64,000 nt of DNA from Linyphia triangularis (taxonomy: Eukaryota; Arthropoda; Arachnida; Araneae; Linyphiidae). The position numbers and the translations under genes were made by a program. The stretch is taken from contig OZ021721.1 of NCBI GenBank assembly GCA_963978545.1, forward strand, positions 39,667,348 to 39,731,347, given 5' to 3'. Shown piece after piece: positions 11,254 to 23,301 of the stretch; positions within the stretch are counted from its first letter, which is position 1; the number at the start of each line of letters is the position of its first letter. Below the pieces are notes generated by a model. It saw only the letters and a list, made by a program, of their open reading frames with translations, did no database searches and was not told where the DNA came from.

Positions 11254-12887
11254 ATTAAAATATAAAGAGAGAAAAATTTGAAATATGGCATATGTTTATA
11301 CAAAATAAATGTTCTGCAACTGTAAGAAAAATCGTAACTGTCACATTTTTTTTATCAATTATTTGCTTAATTTTAAGAATAACTCATTTATGTGTAACCT
11401 TTGCCAGTATATGACTTTATTTCCATAAGCAAATTCTTTAATGTCAGAAAAATATTAGTGCAAACCATACTCTTGTATTTTTTAGATTGAAATTTAATAT
11501 GTGACAGGTATTATTGTAATGTGACAATACTGTATTGTTTTCAACTACAATGGACATATTTTATGATTCATAAAGCTAAGTGTTATTTATGATTATTACT
11601 GAGTGTTATAATTTCAATTGATTATTCTGTTTACTAATTATTATGGCTTATTATGTACTCTAATTTTTATTGATTATTAATATTGTTGTTAACCAATATC
11701 AAGGTCTAATAGTATGTAGATTGAAATAAAAATACGAATAATGGTATATATGCAAACAATTCATGGGTATATGCATGGGAGTAACGCAAACAATTTGCGA
11801 ATAAAAAGGAAGGAGTTATTATGATAGTTGAAAACAACACTTTGGGCATAATGTTAAATTTTATGAATAATGAATGAAAGTTTTCATATGGATTTTGATA
11901 TGTCTACGTCCCCTCTTATTGGTGACACAATGATGCCTACTTTTCTCATAGAGATGGCGCAAGTATCTTTGAAATCTTCGTCTGATCCCTCGGGAAATGT
12001 AGCTTCAAAGCAAGACAAGCTACAGTGAAAAGTTTCACTTTTCTTCTTTCATATTCCAGGGCATATCAAATGGTACAGTCCCAAGGATTTTGTTATGCAT
12101 GCAAAATCATGTGTGAAAAACGAACCACGGTCCGAAAAAGTAAATTCTGAAAGCTTTACAGTAGTGAATGCAAAATCGCTCTTAGGCAATAAGCTATTTT
12201 TTGTTTTGCTTATTTACTTTTTCATGGACCAGGTCGTGAATAGAATTGGGATTCTAACCGTAGATCCTTACACAGAAGATTTAAAGTTGATATTCTAGAA
12301 ATTTAAGGTTGACTTCTTGAAAGCATTTGACTTCTTTTGTGAGTTTCATTTTATTTTGTATAAATTCTTTCTAGAATTTCAGACCAAAAGAGACAAATTT
12401 TCACAATTGAAAATAAATACTTATTTTTTAGCTTAAATACGTTGACTAAAGTATTGTTTGCTTAACATTATGTTTTGAAAAATGAGAAAAACTTAAAGGG
12501 TTGATAAAGTATTGCCTGTGATCGAACTAAAATAATACTCCTACAAATACAAAACTAAAACAATATTTTTTTTTGTCAAACAACGTTGGGTTGCAGCTGA
12601 AATGATTAAGTACTGGGATATGGTGATTGAGATGGATTTGTTTGAAATTCTCTAATTTTTTGAAATTTTAAAATTACAAGGCCAATGTTTCTGATGGTGC
12701 ACGTTAAATCCACCGAGATCGCATCAAGGTTCTCTCATTCGTGTGGTATTGATATTATGCGAAGAAAGATGCGATATAGTTGTAACTGTTTTATCATTTA
12801 GCTAAGGTCAAAATTACGCGGTGCTGTTGAAGATGTTGTTGACAAAATTTTGCTGCGCAATATAGATCTACTACTTATTTACCAGAA
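11254..12887. other. AT-rich intergenic sequence
   Basis: No gene was recognised. The only longer open frame (12095-12298) has no known motif and normal background composition. Confidence 0.5.
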
Positions 12888-13099
12888 AAACAGCTTCCGC
12901 CAGATAGTCTGAGTGGCGGCAGTCGCTCTAGAAACAAGACTCGTCGATTTAGAATAATGATGGGCATGCGGGAAATTTACACCCAAAAAGAATACAGTGC
13001 TGTATATGTAGATGACCTTTTTCTGGATTCCCCTTGGAAAATGGGTATAGTCTTGTATCCATGGCAACAGACAACTCTAGACAACGTGGCGGGATAGAC
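12888..13099. mobile_element. MITE-like inverted-repeat element (~210 bp)
   Basis: The left end reads CTTCCGCCAGATAGTCTGAG and continues to AGAAACAAGACT. The reverse complement of the right end reads ATCCCGCCACGTTGTCTAGA and continues to GGATACAAGACT. The arms are diverged but ordered alike over about 50 bp. A third occurrence of the same end sequence stands alone at 37797-37852, so this is a dispersed family. No ORF of note is present. Confidence 0.5.
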
Positions 13100-14351
13100 A
13101 GATGATAGTGTAGCCCTTGCAGCAGAAGATTTAAAGCATAACTTTTTATGGGGTTAAATTATGGCTGTTTCCTCCCTATTTAAAAGGCTATGATTGCGGG
13201 CATTTATGGTTCTTATGTTATGATTGCGATTTTATGTGCGTTTAGTGCTTTTTTTAGAAGTATACAATACTATCTAATACAAAGCTTTAAATCGGAAATT
13301 TAAAATTTTAGAATATGCAATAAAACGAAAAGGATACCAGTTTTTTTTATTAGCAAAACTTTTAAATTAAGTTGTAACTAAGTGTCATTTACATCTGAGC
13401 TAAGATTTCCGTGAAATATATGTTAAGTGGTTTAATTGCCACCTCTTAGGCCACAGGCTAAAAATATATTTTGTATAGGATTGTAAAATATCGTTAACTT
13501 AATCTCAAATAAAAAATACGAATTTTATGTCTGTTAAAATTACAATTAAAAGTAAAAATTTATAAAGTTGTTAATTGAGGAAAACAAATGCGCAAAATAC
13601 TGTAAGGAAAATAAAAATGGGAGAAAAATGTTGTATAGTTCCTTAAGACCTATATCTCTTAAAGTATGCATAAAATTTAGCATTGCCATTTATTGAGTGG
13701 CGTCATAGACAAAATACTGTGATAAATGCCTCCGCACCCCCTTACACGCAATTAGAAAGTAAAATTGGATTAAATGTTCTACATATATTTTTGCAGTCTC
13801 GATTTCTCATTAGATCCAGTTCTAATCTAGATCTCCAGATAATCTTCGTCTCTTAGATTGCTAAACCATATTACACTTAAACAATTTAAGAAGGTTTCAT
13901 TATCAACTACTAGTTGCTTGAACATTTTAAAATTTTATTTTTCTATTCCTTTCTAATTTATAGATATACAAAATAGTTGGTGTTTCTGTTTACCGCTGAT
14001 TTATAATAAAAAGCTGATCTAATTTCAATGACATTGTCAGATTATATTAATTGCATACGAAATTAAGGAAATCTTACGAATGTATAAAAATGTAAGTTTG
14101 CTGGTTTTGTAAAAACAAGCTCATTATAGAGTTTCAATTTAATGTTACATTCAAAATTACTATTTTTTTAAATACCAAGCTTTTTGTAAATTTTTTTTAG
14201 TTCTCAAATTCAATGAAGTGCTATCGACGAACCATTACATCACCTGGTTAACGCTTGCATAATTTGAGCTTTGGTCATGTAATTTTCTTAATAGATTGAT
14301 ATCATTACGATAAAATATTTTTTAAATTCATAATTAAGACTCCTTAATATA
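13100..14351. other. AT-rich intergenic sequence
   Basis: I see no gene or recognisable element in this stretch. Confidence 0.5.
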
Positions 14352-14690
14352 CAGTTAGGAGAATTTTGCACTATTTTCCAGGCAGAAATTATGGCAATTC
14401 TTGTCTGTGCCCAGGAACTTATTACCTGTAGAACAAGACGCAAACGCATTGCTATCTGTTCAGATAGTCAAGCGGCGCTGAAAAGGGAAACGGGTTTATA
14501 TACTCTAAACTAGTGCTTGACTGTAAAATTACTCTGAATAAGCTAGGCAGGATTAACGAAGTTACTTTGTTTTGGGTGACTGAACATCGTGGGATTCTTG
14601 GTAATGAACATGCAGATGAAATGGCCAAGGTTGGATCCTCCAACAAGCCTCTTGGTCCACCACCATATGTCCAAGTACCAAGATAGAGGA
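14352..14690 (+). pseudogene. RNase H domain of an I-type non-LTR retrotransposon
   Basis: In one frame the sequence reads GEFCTIFQAEIMAIL then RRKRIAICSDSQAALK. After a frameshift near 14490 it continues with LFWVTEHRGILGNEHADEMA. These are the Glu, second Asp and last His/Asp motifs of the RNase H domain found at the C-terminal side of I-superfamily LINEs. The upstream reverse transcriptase is absent, as expected for 5' truncation during target-primed reverse transcription. The copy is dead because of frameshifts and stops. Confidence 0.75.
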
Positions 14691-14693
14691 TCA

Positions 14694-15091
14694 ATTAGAT
14701 CAAGTCTTAATAAAGAAATTGATTTACCATGGAAGAAGTCTCAGGGTATGAGACAATCCAAACATTTTTTAAAAGGAATCTCAAACCAAACACAAATATT
14801 TATACTGGGACTGGAGAAGAAGTCCTGTGAATCATGATTGGTTTGCTAACCGGTATATGTCTTAGGAATCACCTTAAAACAATGAAAGTTGACGAAAATG
14901 ACATATGCAGGGGCTGTGGAAACTCAGCTGAAACAGTTGAACATGTCTTTGGCAAATGTCAATCTTTCATAAAACATGTGGAGTTATCGACATCGAGTCT
15001 AATGACTTTTATAATGTTCCCCTTTCAGACTGTTTGGCCTTCTGTAAGACCACTGCCCTGTTTAACCTGCCATAGGAAGTCTTCTTCTTAG
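14694..15091 (+). pseudogene. C-terminal zinc-knuckle region of the same LINE
   Basis: After stops and a frame change, the frame at 14834-15091 reads LLTGICLRNHLKTM, then CRGCGNSAETVEHVFGKC. The Cys-x2-Cys...His-x4-Cys arrangement is the post-RNase H knuckle typical of I/Jockey-group ORF2 proteins. It follows the RNase H remnant in the right order and orientation, so both belong to one insertion. Confidence 0.7.
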
Positions 15092-15180
15092 TAAGATTGT
15101 AGAGGGGTACAATGGGCCAACAGGCCTAAGTACGCATGGCTTTTCCACTCTCTTTTCAATCTAATTTAATCTAGGATTCC
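15092..15180 (+). mobile_element. 3' end of the I-type LINE remnant
   Basis: The segment following the coding remnant reads TAGAGGGGTACAATGGGCCA then GGCCTAAGT. It resembles the 3' UTR of arthropod elements of this group as I remember them. No poly(A) tail or target duplication is clear. Confidence 0.45.
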
Positions 15181-15651
15181 GTAATAATTTTAATTTTAAT
15201 TTTCTATAAAATCCCAGAAAATATTCTGTTGTAACACATCACATACTTCTCACAGAAAAAAAAGGAAATAAAACAGTCTAATTATAAATTTGTAATGCTT
15301 CAACACTCTTAAATATTTATGCACAGGGATGGGTTACTTGAATGGTCACTGAGACCTTGAAACTTATGTATAAAGGAAGGGGAAGGATCCTTACTCCTAT
15401 ATTTCCAGAGAAATTGGAAGTGAAGTAAGAATTTCCGTAACTTACAAACCTTTAATAACTATAAATTCCGCAGGGAAGCACGGATATATATCTAGGGTTA
15501 TTACTATTCATCCTCTACTTCAGTTTACATCTTTATATAAAGTTAAAGTTAATACAGATCTAATATGACTTCCTTTTATCACAAGGAATTGCACCCTTTT
15601 CCTGTGGATATTTTAAGAGATCAATTTTGTCAGTGATCTTGCGCAACTCCA

Positions 15652-15838
15652 GCCCTGATGGGTAGGGGTTAGAGCTCTGGCCTTGCATGCCAAAGGCCCG
15701 GGTTCAAATCCTGGGTTAGGCATGGATGTTCTTTGTACTTCGGAATCCATGTTAAGCTGTAGGTATCGGCCTGATTAGCTGTTATTGTGCAAAAATATGT
15801 CGTTTAGCGTACAAATCAACCAGTCAACTAACCTACCT
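15652..15838 (+). mobile_element. tRNA-derived SINE (family 2)
   Basis: The head has TGGGTAGGGGTTAGAGC and a box B-like GGTTCAAATCC (15701-15711). The anticodon loop region TTGCATG resembles tRNA-Ala(TGC). After the tRNA part comes TTAGGCATGGATGTTCTTTG, close to the TTAGGCATGGGTGTTTG that follows the head in family 1. The 3' end is AACC-rich (ATCAACCAGTCAACTAACC). The body in between differs from family 1. Target duplications are not clear, so it is probably older. Confidence 0.72.
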
Positions 15839-16773
15839 GCTGCAACCACGATCTCGAGACATTGAACGAGATAAAAACCGAAATAATGTCACAACAAAAT
15901 TTAAATCAATATCATTTTGTAAAATGTGGTTGCTAAAAACCATTATCCATTAAGAAAAACTGAGCGAACCCCGATGAAATAGTATATTATAATTAATAGC
16001 CTAGGTCTTTCCTTGAAATGCAATAAATAAATCTTGAAAATTTCATTAAAATTCGTTCAACTATTTTAGTGTAGATAATTAACAAGCTTACAAAATAACT
16101 AACTTTTACTTTTATATTAGTGGGAAAATGGAAGTGTAGAAGTATTCTAAATACTTCATTAAATTCCGATCAGCAATTTTATAATGGCTTAATAACACAT
16201 AATTTAACTAGCATTGATTAGTAAAGATATATTTATTTTTAAATGATTATATTCAATGACAATCATTTTACAACGACATGGTCTTTAATATCTAAGTTAT
16301 GTAACTTAAAGTTAGCTCTAAATGTAAAATAAATTTGTACATTAAGTTTTTACTTGTTATTTTAACTGAAAAGTTTTTCTTATAATCACTAAAGACTTCA
16401 TTTAAAAGTATCCAAACTATTCAAGTGAATTTAACATTACAAAAAATATGCCTTATTTTAGTTAGCTAATGTTAAACTATTATTAGTGCCAATTTATTTC
16501 TCACACATCAAGCCATTTAGTTACTATGATAGTTTATTTCATGAAAGTAATAGAGCGGTGACACTCTCAATAAATAGTTGTCCACTATGTCAATCATAAT
16601 TGCTCCACTAATGCCCGTCTATGCGAAGATTGACATAAATGTGTGTTTCATGCTAAGAAAGAATGCATTTGTATAGGAAAATAATAGATATCAACAGTTT
16701 GGTATTTCATTGTTATTCTATTAATATTGGCATAAAATACCTTTACTGATTTCAGCTAACAAAGATGTGTTGT
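15839..16773. repeat. AT-rich sequence with a LINE-like 3' end (16015-16140)
   Basis: At 16015-16140 the sequence reads CTTGAAAATTTCATTAAAAT, TTCGTTCAACTATTTTAG, and then TTTATATTAGTGGG. I associate this order with the 3' terminus of common arthropod LINE-like repeats. A weaker relative sits at 46575-46680. The rest of the stretch has no recognisable content. Confidence 0.35.
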
Positions 16774-16781
16774 GTATTGGG
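16774..16781 (+). repeat. Left 8-bp target-site duplication of hAT-like element
   Basis: GTATTGGG here is repeated at 18371-18378, immediately outside the two ends of the element between them. Confidence 0.6.
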
Positions 16782-18370
16782 AGGAGTTCGGCGATATATC
16801 GATACGCCGATATTTTTATCGATATTTAAAAAAAAAATATATCAATATAGAAATAGTGATAAAAGTCACCGATATATCGATATTTTCAATTTTTGTTTTG
16901 TTTTTTGATGATTGTTTTGTAGTTCTATGTGTTTTTTCGATTTTATGTATTCACTTTTCAAAAACTTCAGAACTAAAGTTTGGACTTGGCTGGGAGGCAG
17001 TTAAAAGTGGCACTTCAAATATAAAGTAAAGTCTTGGGTATGGTGACTTCACCAAGCAACAAAATGAACTGACCAAAGTTACTACATTTTAATGTATAGT
17101 TATTGTTACAAAATATGTGAAACTCACTCCGAGGAATACCACCAACAGGGGGATTCATTTGAAGAAAAAACATAATGTAATGAAAACTAAGATCATGTAT
17201 TAGTATTAAGCTATTGTGTTGGTGTCGGAACTTTTTTTCATTTTTGTTCGAGAATAAATTCAAACCTGATCAAGGGATGAATTGCTTAATTTTCTGTGAT
17301 GTGTTTTTTCGTAAAATTACTATACATTTTCTAAGTAGTAGGAAGTTGTACTGCTCTCTCAAAATTTTCCCTGAACATCACCTCTTTCTTAGTTTCAATT
17401 ATGTAAAATGAGCAGATTTCATTAATCAAAAACTCACTATAGTTAAATTCGAAAAGAGGAAATTATTCATTAAAAATGTCAATGCCTGAGACAAGACAGA
17501 AAGGAGAACTCTAAGTGGAACTGATTTATCCTCATGGGCTGCGATATTCTAAATCCATCTGTGCACTGAGCTGTGCAATTTATGATTATTATGTAGTACA
17601 AATTACATACTTTCCAAAAATATGAATTTAATTTGAATAAAAATAAGCAGACTTCTTTTAAAAATACATAAGATGAATGGCAGACAAGTACATGGAGCAG
17701 ACATTGCACCACTGTACCCATACCTAGTTTTGTAATAGATCAACTTCATTTGGCACTAGGGGTGTGAGCCATCGCACAACTTTCAATTACACTATAATAT
17801 TGGTCATTGCATTTAAATTTGATATTAAAGTTATTTACCATTTTCATTGTCTTTTCTTGTGCATGAAACAGAAACAAAAAATCTATATTTGATGGGGAAT
17901 GCTCAAGGGCAGAGAGCTCTGTGTTAAAGGCACTCATTTTTCAACTTTTTACTCTTTTACGCATTTCTACTCCGGAGGTGGGAACGATTAGAACACCTTA
18001 TGAGGCATTAGCTCAGAGATTTTAATCATAATCTTTAGTGCCATTTTTTGTTTTTTAGTAATTGCTGAAAAACGTTATTGTTTTTATGATTTCAACCTTA
18101 TGCGCATGCGCGATTTCGACGAAAACCTTAACGGTAAGTCCCATTGACTGAATGCTATACTTACCCTATGTAAACATATTGGTAATTGAAAGTAAAAAGT
18201 TGTCACCTTACAAAAAGCAATAATGAGAAGTATAAATTTGCCCCGATTTCTGTCAAAACTGAAAATCAAATAAAAAATTATGAAATATGTAGGATATCGA
18301 TATATCAATATTTTTTCCATGCAACGATTCAGTATCTATATATCTTTTTGGTCGATTTTTCCGATCTCTA
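16782..18370. mobile_element. hAT-like non-autonomous element with TATCGATA-rich ends
   Basis: The element is bounded by an 8-bp duplication (GTATTGGG). Its short imperfect inverted ends read AGGAGTTCGG on the left and TAGAGATCGG as the reverse complement of the right. An 8-bp duplication with a TAGAG-type end is characteristic of the hAT superfamily. Both subterminal regions carry repeated ATATCGATAT-type motifs (16794-16893 and 18293-18311), a plausible transposase-binding array. The 1.6-kb interior has several short open frames but no recognised hAT transposase or dimerisation motif. Confidence 0.55.
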
Positions 18371-18378
18371 GTATTGGG
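18371..18378 (+). repeat. Right 8-bp target-site duplication of hAT-like element
   Basis: GTATTGGG, identical to 16774-16781. The two following bases (AG) also match, so the duplication could be read as 10 bp. Confidence 0.6.
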
Positions 18379-19963
18379 AGTGTGTTATATGACTTGGTGT
18401 TGATTCCGAGTCGTTGATGAATGAGTAAAAATCTCAAATTTTCAACTAAAGTATTAAAAAAGAATTGCCTAACTTCATTTTGCAAATATGAGACATTAAA
18501 AAAAACAACCCATAAAATAAGTTTGTGATATAAATCCTTTGTATGCATTGTCAACTTTTAAGTGCAATTGCAACTAACTTAAGTGATTTTGAGATCAGAT
18601 CGACTTTTTGTGGTGTGACCACTACGAAGAAAACTCATCGATTTCGTGCCTCCCACTTTCTCCAAAACTTGATGGAATGCATTTTCCTTGGCAACGAGTC
18701 TACATGCCAAATTTCAGCTTGATTGGATGAAATAAAGTGAGTTAAATAAATCTAGAAAGATTTGCATGCCACACACATAGAAACCCACAAAATCGAAGTT
18801 AATATAAAGGATTTAAAAATCGATAATTAAATTTTTGTTAATTAAATTTGGATTGACGAAAAAATTCACCTTATTTAACACATCAGTCCATAGTTTATAA
18901 AAAATTCGGGTTAAAATATGTTCCTTTAAACAGACACATATGACACCAGATATTTAGTACACAAACGATATTGCACACACACACACAAAAAAAGCATCTA
19001 TCATTCTTCTAATCTTAAGTTTTGCATTTTTACTAAGTCAGATTGAAGAATACTATGGTTGTACTATTTTCAAACTGAATATGACCCACTCAATGTCTGG
19101 GAGATAAAAGTGCTGCTAGTGTGTAAGAGTTCTCACTATCAAGCCTAGTTGATGCTCTGCAGCCTATTTATTATGTAGATACGGCGGTGATCACGCGTTG
19201 TTTTTTAGGCTAACTGGTGGGAGTATCCCTGTTCTCCCCGAATTCGAAACGCAAATGCGTGGAAGTTTAATCTTGAATGACTTCCTGGATGACATTATAC
19301 TCTTTATACTGATCTTGAACTAACAATAATACCAATGAAGATGTATAATCATCGTATAGCCATTGCACCTGAATCTCTCATGTAGCACTTGCATCCAATA
19401 CAATGAATTGTGATTAAAATCCTGACTAAATTGAACACGTGTTATGGTAACTGTTTAAGTTATGTTATTCCGTAAATAAACAACATTACAGATTTTCTTT
19501 AAATATCAATATTCATACACGATCTAACATTTTTTGATGATGAAAAAATAGTGTGACTATATTTTAAATGTCAGACTTGTAAAGATGCACCAATATGTAA
19601 CGTAAATTCTATTTTATTGGTAGTTAACGAACTAAAATCCCACTTTGGGCTAATTAATATTTAATAATATGTTAAAAAAACTCTCGATAATTTTTAAAAA
19701 CCCAAAGAAAAATCTTATAAATATAAGAATGTGTGTATAGTGTATAGAATATAATTATTATTCCAATAACTAAATTGTACAGCTTTACCAATAACTTAAC
19801 TTACTTCTGCTTAATTCAGTTTATGGAATGAGTGATCAATAAAATGTTGAAATACAACAGAAACCTGAAAAATAAAATTAAAAATTAATAATAGTTAAAC
19901 TTTAGTGTACGAAAATGTGATTTCCTGAATAAAATAATTATAAATGTAAACATGTTGCTCATG
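18379..19963. other. AT-rich intergenic sequence
   Basis: No gene was recognised. 18590-18790 and 19150-19290 are less AT-rich than their surroundings and may be old, unrecognised repeats or conserved non-coding sequence. A short CA run lies at about 18975. Confidence 0.45.
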
Positions 19964-20285
19964 GTTGGTTGGTTAAATTGAAGATTTTCAAGGGCAAGAT
20001 CTACATGAGTACTAATTTACGTAGAAAATCGTTTGATCAAGTATATTATCAAGTGTGAAAACCCTTCCGGGAGGTCTTTCATCGAAAATATCCTCTCATT
20101 TGCTTGTTGAATGGGATAAAACCTGAAAAACTCTCACCCGGTACTAAAACGAGACTATCTGTCACATTCTCCACGTCTACTCACTTCGAAAAGAGACTGC
20201 CGAATCCTGCCTACTGTCGATCCTGAGTCCTCTCACGTGCTAGCGGAGCATTCCGTTTCCCATACATGGGTATGACCACGTTAGA
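19964..20285 (-). repeat. Retroelement 3'-end-like repeat with AACC tail
   Basis: Read on the minus strand, this higher-GC segment ends AATTTAACCAACCAACC at 19964. That tail matches the AACC-type tails of the local SINE families. SINEs commonly share the 3' end of the LINE that mobilises them, so this may be the 3' UTR of the partner LINE. No coding remnant was recognised to prove it. Confidence 0.4.
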
Positions 20286-21615
20286 TATAAACAAATAAGA
20301 TTTTATACATATCTAATTTTTTTCTTCCTGAAAAATAAAGTGTAGCAAAAATGGACATTCTTACAAATATCACATTCTATTGAAAAAAGTCTGCCTTGAT
20401 TTTTATAAAACGGAGTAGGTAAATTCCTATATTGAATGATATTTTGAATTGCTGAAATAGATTTTTAAAATGTTTATGATTTATATGTTAATATCATTTT
20501 TACTAATTTAATCTAAAGAAATATCACAAAAATATTATTTAACTATTAGATATTTTATGGTGGAAAAAGTAATTTTTTTAATCAAAGAGTTTGATTTATA
20601 AATTTATTTTAACCACTTTCTGTACAATTTTTATACTTACTGAAATTATAAATCAAATTACTGTATACTTTGGTAGCGTTTCGATATGAAACATTTTGTT
20701 AGTAGAACATGGAATTATTTTGTGGAGAAAAACAGTAATTGTTTATCGTATTAGTTTCTTGTAAGGTAGAAAATGAAATCAGTAAGACAGCAATTTCAAA
20801 AATGTACTTTCACTCACTAAACTCAAAGTTTTTATGGTAATCAATAGCAGCTTTAGCATCGATTGAAGGTAAGAAAAATTGTCCTTAATCGACAAATTGA
20901 TTTTTTGGCGTGATTTGCTGTTTGGGGTCGCTTGCGTAAAATTAGCTTCGAAGGTCATCTGTAACTTGTTATATTTATGGAGGCAATTTTGTAGCCTGAA
21001 AACTTATAGCTAACAACTTTCTATGTTTAATTTTGTTTTTGCAACATATTTCTTTTTTCTTTTCTTAACATATTACTGTTACTTCCCTTCTTTACTACGT
21101 TGTAATTTATTTTCTGTGTTTGGAATTTCCTTTCAGATATAGGGTTTCTAACATTTTTCACTTACCCTGTATCCTAAAGTAATAAAAAATGCAACAATAA
21201 AATACTTTTTTTAGTATGTGATTCTGTTCAACCAAAATAAATAGATATGTAACTTGGAGACTTTTCGAATCATCTGAACGAAATTTGGCACACATCCTTG
21301 AGAAGACGAAAAATCGACAAAAAAATACATCACAATGCTCATTCGCATTTGGATATAATTATGTCTTACAAACATAAACATGTCAAAGTAAAAAACAATT
21401 AGATCAACAGATATTGTATTATTCAATTTAGGGTTCTATTTGTTTCTGTAAAAAGAGTACAAAAAAGTTTCTTTAAAAAAAATCTTAAATATTTGGCTCT
21501 AATATGTAGAAAACACAATGCTTTATTACTAAAATCGCTCTACTTGTTATTAGTTTATGGCTAATTAATGTATATTAAAGACATATTGAGCTGCTAATGT
21601 TTAAAATAGTTGGTG
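20286..21615. other. AT-rich intergenic sequence
   Basis: No supported gene. On the minus strand around 20880-20815 a 19-codon run ends in a stop and looks protein-like, but it is too short to call. Confidence 0.45.
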
Positions 21616-21626
21616 TAATGTTTAGG

Positions 21627-21673
21627 TTTCAGATTATCTGGTGCTGTCAGCAACACGAGGGCTATAATGCGGA
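21627..21673 (-). mobile_element. 5'-truncated SINE (family 1), 47 bp
   Basis: Only the 3' end of family 1 is present: on the minus strand it runs from GCATTATAGCCCTCG to CAGATAATCTGAAA. It is flanked by an 11-bp duplication, TAATGTTTAGG, at 21616-21626 and 21674-21684. This shows an independent, truncated insertion rather than a deletion of a longer copy. Confidence 0.75.
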
Positions 21674-21684
21674 TAATGTTTAGG

Positions 21685-23046
21685 AATCACTTTGTTAGTA
21701 CTATATTAGGCCGCGTGAGATTCTGTAGTAAGGACATCATGTAGCGTACGTGCACGTACGTACATGTTCTTTCTAAAATTGGCACACAAGTATTCGTAAA
21801 TGTAATTAATATAAAATTTAACGTATAATATATAATTAAATATCAAACACTAATTTCTAACAGCTCATAATTACAAAAAACAATATGCAAAGCACATATT
21901 TAAAAAAAAATTACTTTTTCGAAATATAAAATATGTGTTTTGCAAAGATTATTAGCGAAAATATGTACAAGATAACATAATAGCTTGCCTTGCATCCTAT
22001 TCTGCCTCCTATAGACCTAAATCCAGAAAAAAAATTTAAAGTCATATTTTAAAGCTTTTGCTTTCGTCCTTTGAAATTATATATATTTTTTATTATTGCA
22101 TAGGTTTGCCTGAACTAAAAACTTGAACAGTTCAATGAAATAAAAATATTATGTTCTAAGGATCAATCAGAAAGTGTCAAAATATATGCATTTTTTTATT
22201 TAGGGCTTTTTAACTTATAAAGGCAGTATTATCAAATGTACTTTTGAGAAAGTGACTTGTGTTTAAAAAAAAGTTTTGATTTTCTGAAACTGTAAGCTAA
22301 TATTACTTTTTCAGCTCTCATATATATAATTTAAATAAGTAATGGTACTGCTTATATTTATATTTAAATAACTAAATTAAAGGGGGGAATCATAATACCA
22401 TTAGAATCATAGATATAAGTCAAGAAAAGGTACGGAACACTTGGTGGAATACATTTAACTGATATTTGTTAAACTAATGTTTTTTTCTATTATATGGTTA
22501 ATATAAGCTTCGAAATAACTTGTACAATAACAAGACAAGTTACACTAATTCATAATCAACCTTTTTTTTGTGTGTAAATAACCAATAGAATTTCCAATAA
22601 AATAAATAACACTTGAAAATAAAACATGCTACCTTAACAAAGCCTAGTTATCATCTGTTGTTTGTGTACGTATTTAAAAGGTGAAAAAGTCCATGACACA
22701 TTCTGACTGTTAATAAATGAAAGTGCTTTCTAATTCATTTGTTATATTTAAACGTCTAAGTTTGTAGTCAAAGTCTTCAAACTGCATACTAATAAAAAAA
22801 AACGGGATTTTCACGTCTTAAGTACATGAGCAAAACAATTATTCAAAACAACTCATTGAATTTCAGTAGTATAATTAGGAAATCACACACATATTACTTT
22901 TAATTTAAAAAGAAAATGATAAAAATCAAATTATAATAAATGAAAAGAAAACACTTTTCGAAAAAATTTATTATTTCAATTATGCCTACTTAAAAGAGAC
23001 ATTTATCTTAAATATCAATTTGCACTAAGATGGATATGCAATTAGA
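21685..23046. other. AT-rich intergenic sequence
   Basis: No gene was recognised. A small palindromic GTACGTGCACGTAC lies around 21746-21762. Confidence 0.5.
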
Positions 23047-23301
23047 AATGGTACCACTACACTCTCGCCGAGACAAAAAGAGCAGCTGCGAGTTTATTTT
23101 CTTTGTCTCAGTCGAAATGGAGGTAATTTTACGCGCTCCCTCTCGGGCAGACAAATCGACTCCAGACGGAGAGCAGGCGAGCCCGAGCGTTGGCGAGGCG
23201 AGATAGGCCGAGTCAGGGCGGAAGAAAAGCCGAACGCAGCAAGTACCCTCTCCCACTCGCAGCGGCTCGTTTTATTTCGGTGAGAGTGTACTGGTACCAT
23301 G
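23047..23301. mobile_element. GC-rich 255-bp MITE
   Basis: The left end reads ATGGTACCACTACACTCTCG and the reverse complement of the right end reads ATGGTACCAGTACACTCTCA. Both continue with CCGA and then A/T-rich bases, so the inverted repeats span about 30 bp with few mismatches. The interior is strikingly GC-rich compared with the surroundings and is open in two minus-strand frames, which I attribute to composition. No target duplication is clear. Fragment-like similarity to the left end appears at about 24440-24475 (CTACTTTCGCCAAGACGAAA). Confidence 0.65.

Noticed and set aside
20815..20880. Minus-strand 19-codon segment PSIDAKAAIDYHKNFEFSE followed by a stop
   Set aside because: It reads like a protein C-terminus, but it is short, lacks a splice acceptor just upstream and cannot be linked to other exons.
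23008..23300. Two overlapping minus-strand ORFs rich in Arg/Ser/Pro
   Set aside because: They coincide with a GC-rich MITE and its inverted ends; open frames follow from composition.
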